A stretch of 9,750 nt of DNA from Candidatus Cloacimonas sp. 4484_275. GTDB taxonomy: Bacteria; Cloacimonadota; Cloacimonadia; Cloacimonadales; TCS61. This document shows positions 1-5,598 of this stretch, in pieces. Made by a program: the position numbers and the translations under genes. How positions within the stretch are numbered: the stretch's first letter is position 1; every line of letters starts with the position of its first letter. Under the pieces are notes generated by a model. The model worked only from the letters and a program-made list of their open reading frames with translations, was not told where the DNA came from and did no database searches. The DNA lies in contig NATF01000099.1 of assembly GCA_002085205.1 (NCBI GenBank), forward strand, positions 1 through 9,750. Direction: 5' to 3'.

Positions 1-420
1 GAAAAAACATTACCCGCTATGTTGAGACAGTATCACAGATTCGACATTGATATCAGAAAATATCCGATGCTTGTCTATCCCACTTTGCATTATCAAAACG
101 GCGGTTTGGAAATAAATGCCAAATCGGAAACAAGTATTCCCGGTTTGTATGTGGCAGGAGAAGCTTCCGGCGGTGTTCACGGCAGAAACAGACTTATGGG
201 AAATTCACAACTTGATATTATTGTTTTCGGAAGAAGAGCAGGCATCAATGCCGCCGAAAAAGTGAAAGACGGAATCAAATTAGGTAAATTGAGTTTGGAA
301 CATGTGAAGAAATTTGCCGAGGAGTTGGACAAGTTAGATGTTCCCAAAAAACGAATATCTCCGATTATTTTACCGGATTATATTCCAGATCAATTGCCAA
401 AGCGAAAACTCTTTTTTTGA
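1..420 (+). CDS. Fumarate reductase/succinate dehydrogenase-type flavoprotein, C-terminal part (5' end outside window)
   Basis: The reading frame is open from base 1 (EKTLPAMLRQ...), so the gene begins upstream and only about 139 C-terminal residues are seen. The protein belongs to the FAD-dependent succinate dehydrogenase/fumarate reductase/L-aspartate oxidase family, which interconverts succinate and fumarate. Visible signatures are the substrate-site segment PTLHYQNGGL, with the conserved His at 88-90, the FAD-binding segment PGLYVAGEASGGVHG, and GRNRLMGNSQLD, with the conserved Arg at 190-192. A helical tail follows (HVKKFAEELDKL) and then a SPIILPDY segment. The C-terminus (PKRKLFF) runs directly into malic enzyme, with its stop overlapping that gene's TTG start. 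The last residues may therefore not be native (see findings). Beside malic enzyme and a methylmalonyl-CoA carboxyltransferase, a role in the succinate-fumarate step of a propionate pathway is likely. The family call is firm. The direction of the reaction and the partner subunits cannot be seen. Confidence 0.88.
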   Translation, partial: EKTLPAMLRQYHRFDIDIRKYPMLVYPTLHYQNGGLEINAKSETSIPGLYVAGEASGGVHGRNRLMGNSQLDIIVFGRRAGINAAEKVKDGIKLGKLSLEHVKKFAEELDKLDVPKKRISPIILPDYIPDQLPKRKLFF

Positions 421-1655
421 AAAAACTCTCGGAAGACACTCACCGTTTTTACGGCGGAAAAATTCAAATGGTTCCCAAAGCGGGAGTTTTTGGCTTTAAT
501 TGGTTCAATGTTTGGTACACACCGGGTGTTTCCAAAATTTCCACGACAATCCGAGACGATAATAATGCTTCTTTTGATCTCACTTACCGGGGAAACGCCG
601 TAGCAGTAGTTAGTGATTCCACCAGAGTTTTGGGAGACGGAGATTGCACTCCTCCCGGTGGTTTGGGAGTGATGGAAGGAAAAGCGTTTCTAATGAAATA
701 TTTGGGTGGAATAGATGCTGTTCCTTTATGTATCGACAGCACAAACGAAAAGGGAGAAAAAGATCCCGACAAAATAATTGAATTCGTAAAAATGGTACAG
801 CAAAGTTTCGGAGCAATTAATTTGGAAGATATTTCCCAACCGAATTGTTATAAGGTTCTCGATAGTTTGCGTGAGGAATGTGTGATTCCCGTTTGGCATG
901 ATGACGCGCAAGGAACCGCTTGTATCACGCTTGCCGGATTAATCAACGCTCTTAAATTGGCAAATAAGAAAATTGAAGATGTAAAAATTACAATGCTGGG
1001 AGCCGGCGCTTCCAATACGACAATTGCCAGAATCATTGTTGCCGCGGGCGGAAATCCCAAAAATATTATTATGTTTGATTCCAAAGGTGCTTTGACTACC
1101 GACCGGAAAGATATTGAATCTGATCCCAGATTTTATCGAAAATGGGAAATTTGCCAAACTACAAATCCGGATAAGGTTACCGATATTGCTAAAGCATGTG
1201 AAAATGCCGATGTTTTAATTGCGCTATCGAAACCAGGTCCCAATACCGTTAAAGGAGAATGGATTCAATCTATGGCTGATAAATCAATTGTTTTTACCTG
1301 TGCTAATCCGGTCCCTGAGATTTATCCTTACGCGGCTAAAGAAGCCGGAGCATTTATTGTGGCGACAGGTCGCGGAGATTTTCCGAATCAAGTTAATAAT
1401 TCTCTTGGTTTTCCCGGTATTCTTAAAGGTGCTTTAATGGTTCGAGCAAAAAAAATAACCGACAACATGGCTATCGCTGCGGCGGCTATGCAGGCAATTA
1501 AAGACGGCGTTGCCAGAATTAAAATAACGCGGGAAGAAGCTTATCAAAAAGCAAAAAAAGATATTGAACATGCTCGCAGTTTAACAGGCTCTTTGATGGA
1601 AAACGGATTTATCAATTCTCCTCCTCAAAGTATGCTTCAAGATGCATTTTTTTAA
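417..1655 (+). CDS. Malic enzyme (NAD(P)-dependent, oxaloacetate-decarboxylating malate dehydrogenase), with probable internal gap
   Basis: This is a cytoplasmic enzyme that oxidatively decarboxylates malate to pyruvate. The N-terminal malic domain carries YTPGVS (catalytic Tyr34) and VMEGKAFLMKY (catalytic Lys89). Metal-binding acids lie in NLEDI (Glu137-Asp138) and HDDAQGTA (Asp162-Asp163). The dinucleotide fold has GAGASN at 195-200, and CANPVPE and GRGDFPNQVNNS complete the active site. The TTG start at 417 overlaps the upstream stop, and no Shine-Dalgarno sequence precedes it. At residues 352-358 the sequence passes straight from MAIAAA to AMQAIKDGVA. Relatives normally have roughly 35 more residues there (a helix-loop containing a 'P..DE' segment), so an in-frame loss near 1475-1490 is suspected. 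The C-terminus (SPPQSMLQDAFF) is also slightly short and abuts the next gene. The family assignment is very secure; whether this version is functional is not. Confidence 0.92.
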   Translation: MKKLSEDTHRFYGGKIQMVPKAGVFGFNWFNVWYTPGVSKISTTIRDDNNASFDLTYRGNAVAVVSDSTRVLGDGDCTPPGGLGVMEGKAFLMKYLGGIDAVPLCIDSTNEKGEKDPDKIIEFVKMVQQSFGAINLEDISQPNCYKVLDSLREECVIPVWHDDAQGTACITLAGLINALKLANKKIEDVKITMLGAGASNTTIARIIVAAGGNPKNIIMFDSKGALTTDRKDIESDPRFYRKWEICQTTNPDKVTDIAKACENADVLIALSKPGPNTVKGEWIQSMADKSIVFTCANPVPEIYPYAAKEAGAFIVATGRGDFPNQVNNSLGFPGILKGALMVRAKKITDNMAIAAAAMQAIKDGVARIKITREEAYQKAKKDIEHARSLTGSLMENGFINSPPQSMLQDAFF

Positions 1656-1656
1656 C

Positions 1657-2895
1657 ATGAATTTAAAAGTGAATTTCGGAAAATCTTTTTTACCATTGGA
1701 TGTTCCCGATAAAAATATATTAAATATTATAACTCCGCGAAATATAGCGATTGAAGATGAGAAAAAAGTGATTGAAGAAGCTTTGTCGCATCCTCTTAAT
1801 TCGGTGAAATTATCGGAGTTTGTCGCTGCGGCAAAAAACATATTGTTAATAGTTAATGACGGATTCCGAAACACTCCAACCGCCAAGATTCTCGATGCCA
1901 TATTTTTTGAAATCAGAACAAAAATTTACAAAATACTTGTGGCAACCGGTACGCATAGAGTTCCAACCGATAAAGAGTTACGAATAATTTTGGGCAAGTA
2001 TTATGAATTTCTTGAAGACAGAACGGTTAGCCATGATGCGAAAGACGAAAGAGAGATGTTTTACTTGGGCGTAACAAGTTTCGGAACGGAAGTTTATGTG
2101 AATAATTTGGCGATGAAGGCAGATAAGATTTTGGTTATCGGTTCGGTTGAACCACATTATTTTGCCGGATTTACGGGGGGCAGAAAAAGTTTTTTACCCG
2201 GAATTGCAGCTTATGAAACTATCGAACAGAATCATAATCTTGCTTTAAATGAGAATGCTAAAACCTTTGCTTTGTCTGGGAATCCTATTCACGAAGATAT
2301 GGATGAGGCTTTGGGAAAAATCAACAAAGATATTTTTTCCATTCAAACTGTTCTGGATGATCATAACAACATTGCAGCCGTTTTTGCGGGAAATATTCAT
2401 GATTCGTTTCAGAAAGCGGCGGAACAATGCAAAGAGATTTACGCTTATAAAATTGATGAGTTGGCGGACATTGTGGTGGCTGTGGTAAAATCGCCTTTGG
2501 ATAAAAATTTGTATCAAGCTCACAAAGGAATTGAAAACGGTAAATTGGCTTTAAAAAAAGATGGAATAATAATTTTGGTTGCCGAATGTCCCGAAGGTAT
2601 CGGAAATGACAATTTTTACCGCCTTCTTAGTTCCTGCAGCACACCGAAAGAAGTTTTGGCAAAAGTAAAAGAAAATTATGTTCTCGGGTATCATAAATCC
2701 GCTAAAATCGCCGAATTGTGCGATTCGGCTCAAATTTGGGCTTTGACTGAAATGAAACCGGAAGATTTGGAAAAAATATTTATCAAACCGGTTTTTTCTC
2801 TGCAGGATGCAATCGAGAAAGCTTTGGAAATTAAAGGGAAAGATGCAAAAATAATTCTTTTGGAAGATAGCGGCGTAACTGTCCCTGTTTTATAA
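1657..2895 (+). CDS. larA: LarA-family nickel-pincer-nucleotide 2-hydroxyacid racemase/epimerase
   Basis: LarA enzymes interconvert D- and L-2-hydroxyacids by proton-coupled hydride transfer on a nickel pincer nucleotide covalently held by a lysine. All four hallmark positions are present. Counted from an ATG at 1642 they are: His105 in ATGTHRVPT, His172 in EPHYFAGFTGG, Lys182 in GGRKSFLPG (cofactor attachment) and His198 in EQNHN (nickel ligand). The length of about 412-417 residues matches Lactobacillus LarA (424), and no internal gap is apparent. The start could be ATG 1642, overlapping malic enzyme by 14 bases, or ATG 1657, one base after its stop. I prefer 1657 because MNLKVNFGK resembles family N-termini, but neither start has a Shine-Dalgarno sequence. 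The larB, larC and larE genes for cofactor synthesis are not in the window. The substrate cannot be read from sequence: lactate is the archetype, while malate and other hydroxyacids are used by characterised relatives. Neighbouring malic enzyme makes malate a reasonable candidate. Confidence 0.9.
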   Translation: MNLKVNFGKSFLPLDVPDKNILNIITPRNIAIEDEKKVIEEALSHPLNSVKLSEFVAAAKNILLIVNDGFRNTPTAKILDAIFFEIRTKIYKILVATGTHRVPTDKELRIILGKYYEFLEDRTVSHDAKDEREMFYLGVTSFGTEVYVNNLAMKADKILVIGSVEPHYFAGFTGGRKSFLPGIAAYETIEQNHNLALNENAKTFALSGNPIHEDMDEALGKINKDIFSIQTVLDDHNNIAAVFAGNIHDSFQKAAEQCKEIYAYKIDELADIVVAVVKSPLDKNLYQAHKGIENGKLALKKDGIIILVAECPEGIGNDNFYRLLSSCSTPKEVLAKVKENYVLGYHKSAKIAELCDSAQIWALTEMKPEDLEKIFIKPVFSLQDAIEKALEIKGKDAKIILLEDSGVTVPVL

Positions 2896-2986
2896 TTTGT
2901 TTTTCTCCAAAACCGATTTTTTCTTTACATAAATTTTATCGCACAAATTTTTACACCAATAATCTTTGTTATTTAAGGAAGGAAAA

Positions 2987-3802
2987 ATGAGTGAAATAAA
3001 AGACTTTCTTACTCAAGCGGAAAATTTTAAAATGCGTGGAGAATTGCGAAAAGCAATTAAAGTATATCAAAAGGCTTTGGAAGAAAATCCCCAAAATGTT
3101 TCGGTTATGTGTAATTTGGGAGAATTGTATTATATGTTGGGCGATATGGATGACGCCGTGAAATATTACGAAAAAGTCGTAGAACTGAAACCAACTTTTA
3201 GTATGGCTCTCTACAAACTGGGTATTTCGTATTTCCGTTCCACAAAATTTTCCAAAGCGATTGAACTTTTTCAAAAAATAATCAAAAATGAACCTGATTT
3301 GTATATGGCGTATTATTGGATGGGACTTTCCTATTACCATACCGGCAGAATCAGAAAAAGCTTGAAGGCATACCAAAATCTGCAAAAAAGAAGCAAAAAT
3401 TCCACCTTAGGTTTTTATCAAATGGCTATTGCCTACAAAACTTTGGGAAAATACAAAGAAGCAATTGAATGTCTGGAAAAGATATTGGAAGAAGACCCGA
3501 ATGTTGTTTCTGTTAATTACCATTTAGGACTTTCTTATTTGGGAATTTCCAATATCGAGAAAGCGATGGAATATTTTAGAAAAGTATTGAAACTTGATCC
3601 GGAACATCGCGGAGCAAAAGAAATGCTCAATCAACTTGTGAATGACCAAGAAATGCTTTATACTTTCGGAATTGAAGCTCCGAAGGATTCCGACGATACG
3701 GAAACCTTAACGGCAAATTATTACATTGGAGAAGCTTACAAAGGATTTGCTCTGATTGATAAAGCGTTTAAACATTTCAAAGAACAGTTAAAGAAAAAAT
3801 AA
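2987..3802 (+). CDS. Tetratricopeptide-repeat protein (271 aa, TPR only)
   Basis: The protein is built almost wholly of tandem 34-residue TPR units, about six of them between residues 3 and 206 (for example AIKVYQKALEENPQN, AVKYYEKVVELKPT, AIECLEKILEEDPN, AMEYFRKVLKLDPEH). An acidic linker (APKDSDDTET) and a final helical pair follow. There is no signal peptide or membrane segment, so it is probably a cytoplasmic protein-protein scaffold. The ATG at 2987 is chosen over an in-frame TTG at 2966 because AAGGAAGGA at 2974-2982 is a strong ribosome binding site at the right spacing. It follows larA by 91 bases and precedes mmdA by 23 bases, so it is probably co-transcribed with the carboxyltransferase genes. 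No specific partner can be named; assembly or regulation of the neighbouring complex is only a guess from position. Confidence 0.85.
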   Translation: MSEIKDFLTQAENFKMRGELRKAIKVYQKALEENPQNVSVMCNLGELYYMLGDMDDAVKYYEKVVELKPTFSMALYKLGISYFRSTKFSKAIELFQKIIKNEPDLYMAYYWMGLSYYHTGRIRKSLKAYQNLQKRSKNSTLGFYQMAIAYKTLGKYKEAIECLEKILEEDPNVVSVNYHLGLSYLGISNIEKAMEYFRKVLKLDPEHRGAKEMLNQLVNDQEMLYTFGIEAPKDSDDTETLTANYYIGEAYKGFALIDKAFKHFKEQLKKK

Positions 3803-3814
3803 CGAAATAAATCT

Positions 3815-3820
3815 CAGGAG
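3815..3820 (+). promoter_or_regulatory. Ribosome binding site of mmdA
   Basis: CAGGAG lies five bases upstream of the ATG at 3826. It fixes the mmdA start and contrasts with the genes at 417, 1642/1657 and 7039, which have no such site. Confidence 0.75.
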
Positions 3821-3825
3821 AAATT

Positions 3826-5046
3826 ATGAAAGTTTCCGATAAAATCAATTTATTGCAGGAAAAAGAAGAAAAAATAAAACAAATGGGTGGTGAAGCTCGT
3901 ATCGCAAAACAGCATGAAAAAGGAAAATTAAATGCGCGAGAAAGAATAGAACTGTCGGGAGTGATTCCTCAAATTTCCGCCATCATGGGACCAACCGCCG
4001 GTGGAGCGGTTTATTCTCCGGCAATGACCGATTTTGTTTTTATGGTTAAAAATACGAGCTATATGTTTATTACCGGACCAAGCGTAATAGAAACGGTTAC
4101 GGGAGAAAAAACGACTTTTGAAGATTTGGGCGGAGCAATTACTCATAATACAAAAAGCGGAAACGCTCATTTTGCTTGTGAAGACGACGAAGACGCAATC
4201 GAGCAAATAAAAATTTTGTTAAGTTATCTTCCCGATAATAATATGGAAGATCCTCCGATTGTGGAAACCGGCGATGATCCGCAGCGTTTATGTCCGGAAC
4301 TCGATTCCATTATTCCGGATAATCCGAAAGCCGGTTATGATATGAAAGAAGTGATTTCTGCGATCGTCGATGACGGAGATTTTTTTGAAATACAGGAATT
4401 ATACGCCGCAAATGCCATTGTCGGATTTGCCAGATTAAACGGGAGATCCGTAGGAATTATTGCCAATCAACCGTTGGTTCTTGCAGGTTGTTTAGACATC
4501 AATGCGTCCGATAAAATAGCTCGTTTCATCAGATTTTGCGATGCGTTTAATATTCCTTTGCTCACTTTTGTCGATGTGCCTGGTTATTTGCCGGGAACTG
4601 ATCAGGAATGGGGTGGAGTTATTCGCCACGGAGCCAAAATTCTCTGGAGTTATTCGGAAGCTACCGTTCCCAAACTAACGGTTACGACGCGGAAAAGTTA
4701 CGGCGGAGCTTATATTGCTATGAGTTCTCAGCATTTGGGTGCTGATATGCTTTTTGCCTGGCCAACGGCGGAGATTGCGGTAATGGGAGCTCAAGGAGCC
4801 GTAAATATCGTGGCAAGTTACAGAAAAGAGATTCAAGCTGCGGAAAATCCGGAGGCAAAACGTCAGGAAAAAATAAAAGAATATGAAGAAGCTTTCAATA
4901 CTCCGTATATCGCAGCGGAACGCGGTTATATCGATGCGGTAATCAAACCGAGTGAAACCAGAGCAAGATTGATTGATGCACTTGAAATTTTAATTACAAA
5001 GAAGGAAGCATTACCACCCAAAAAACACGGTAACATTCCTGTTTAA
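3826..5046 (+). CDS. mmdA: Methylmalonyl-CoA/propionyl-CoA carboxyltransferase subunit (MmdA/PccB/12S type), N-terminal domain internally deleted
   Basis: This is the acyl-CoA carboxyltransferase subunit that passes a carboxyl group between biotin and propionyl-CoA/methylmalonyl-CoA. The start is normal ([17 protein letters not shown], then [13 protein letters not shown] at residues 31-43). The rest of the protein is well preserved: [35 protein letters not shown], the [13 protein letters not shown] linker, [62 protein letters not shown] and the terminal [10 protein letters not shown]. However, Leu43 is followed directly by Ser44-Gly45. Family members of about 515 residues have roughly 110 residues there, including the GDGVVTG strand, the FGGSLSE region and DSGGARIQEG. 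The loss is in frame and removes much of the N-terminal crotonase fold with its acyl-CoA site, so this 406-residue form is unlikely to be active. Either the gene is decaying or the assembly is collapsed at 3952-3957. Confidence 0.9.
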   Translation: MKVSDKINLLQEKEEKIKQMGGEARIAKQHEKGKLNARERIELSGVIPQISAIMGPTAGGAVYSPAMTDFVFMVKNTSYMFITGPSVIETVTGEKTTFEDLGGAITHNTKSGNAHFACEDDEDAIEQIKILLSYLPDNNMEDPPIVETGDDPQRLCPELDSIIPDNPKAGYDMKEVISAIVDDGDFFEIQELYAANAIVGFARLNGRSVGIIANQPLVLAGCLDINASDKIARFIRFCDAFNIPLLTFVDVPGYLPGTDQEWGGVIRHGAKILWSYSEATVPKLTVTTRKSYGGAYIAMSSQHLGADMLFAWPTAEIAVMGAQGAVNIVASYRKEIQAAENPEAKRQEKIKEYEEAFNTPYIAAERGYIDAVIKPSETRARLIDALEILITKKEALPPKKHGNIPV

Positions 5047-5065
5047 TTTTCATAAAGGAGAAAAA

Positions 5066-5230
5066 TTGAATCCTAAAAAAGCAAGAGCTGCGATTGCGGC
5101 TGTTTTATATTATTTAAAAGAAAAAGAGAATGAAAGAAACAACAAAAACAATAAGCATTGGGCAAAATCCGGCAGAACAATCATTATGAGAAACAGGGAG
5201 CTTGTTCAAACTCGGGGGATAAAAAGGTAA
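5066..5230 (+). CDS. Small MmdE/MmdD-tail-like carboxyltransferase accessory peptide (54 aa)
   Basis: This short gene begins at TTG 5066, five bases after a clear AAAGGAG site (5054-5060), and ends at TAA 5228-5230. It lies 19 bases after mmdA and 47 before the OadA-like gene. The product starts MNPKKARAAIAAVLYYLKEK, continues through a Lys/Asn-rich stretch, and ends with KHWAKSGRTIIMRNRELVQT. An N-terminal 'AAIAAxxxYL' helix followed by 'W..xGR...M..R' is the pattern I associate with the C-terminal tail of methylmalonyl-CoA decarboxylase delta (MmdD) and with the approximately 55-residue epsilon subunit MmdE. Those peptides stabilise the carboxyltransferase/biotin-carrier complex. It has no membrane anchor, unlike full MmdD or OadG. 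The position between the two carboxyltransferase genes supports the call. The coding call is good; the family assignment is from pattern memory and moderate. Confidence 0.7.
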   Translation: MNPKKARAAIAAVLYYLKEKENERNNKNNKHWAKSGRTIIMRNRELVQTRGIKR

Positions 5231-5277
5231 TCTGTTCGGAAAAATGGCGATAAAAAATTTTTCAATTAGGGGGTAAA

Positions 5278-5598
5278 ATGAAATATGATAAACACGGAGT
5301 TTTGGAAATTACGGAAATGAATTATAGCGCTGATCGACCTGCGGCTGCGAATCCGATTAAGATTCAGGATGTTTCGTTCCGTGACGGTCACCAATCTATT
5401 TTCGCCACAAGAGGAAGAACCGAAGATATGATACCGGTTGCCGAACAAATGGACGAAGTCGGTTTCTATTCGATGGAAGTGTGGGGTGGCGCTACTTTTG
5501 ATACGATGCACAGATATTTAAATGAAGATCCGTGGGAAAGAATTCGCGATGTTATTACGCGGTCAAAATTTGGTCGGTTACCGAAATTATGCCGATGA
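5278..5598 (+). CDS. OadA/5S-type carboxyltransferase, N-terminal fragment (frame broken by deletion)
   Basis: The ATG at 5278 follows a strong AGGGGG site at 5268-5273. The fragment opens the HMGL-like TIM-barrel carboxyltransferase domain of oxaloacetate decarboxylase alpha, pyruvate carboxylase subunit B and transcarboxylase 5S. Its features are KIQDVSFRDGHQS (metal-binding Asp36 of RDGHQ), ATRGRTEDMIPVAEQMDEVGFYSMEVWGGATFD, and HRYLNEDPWERIR. Coding in this frame is genuine only to about 5547. The remainder (DVITRSKFGRLPKLCR) is out-of-frame translation of the downstream LLRGQNLVGYRNYA region up to a chance stop. Relatives have about a dozen residues between WERIR and MLLRG that are absent from all frames. 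A simple one-base sequencing error therefore cannot explain the break; a net deletion of 3n-1 bases (about 35) can. It belongs with the next entry as one gene. Confidence 0.8.
   Translation: MKYDKHGVLEITEMNYSADRPAAANPIKIQDVSFRDGHQSIFATRGRTEDMIPVAEQMDEVGFYSMEVWGGATFDTMHRYLNEDPWERIRDVITRSKFGRLPKLCR

Noticed and set aside
405..429. Direct repeat AAAACTCT (405-412 and 422-429) at the flavoprotein/malic enzyme junction
   Set aside because: Eight bases in a homopolymer-rich stretch is not enough to call a mobile-element duplication or regulatory repeat. It is kept only as context for the deletion hypothesis.
2891..2955. Possible promoter upstream of the TPR gene: TATAAT at 2891-2896 and TTTACA at 2924-2929 and 2950-2955
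   Set aside because: TATAAT has no matching -35 box and overlaps the larA stop. Neither TTTACA has a convincing -10 at 16-18 bases. Such matches are expected by chance in this AT-rich spacer.
5244..5276. Ten-codon ORF between the MmdE-like gene and the OadA-like gene
   Set aside because: It has no ribosome binding site and no leader-peptide features such as codon runs or an attenuator hairpin. It ends in the Shine-Dalgarno sequence of the next gene and is probably just spacer.
5522..5548. ATG 5522 as a true start making two separate subunits out of the OadA-like gene
   Set aside because: No ribosome binding site precedes it. The first nine residues are the NEDPWERIR coding DNA read in the wrong frame, and the TIM barrel would lack its metal-binding N-terminal strand.
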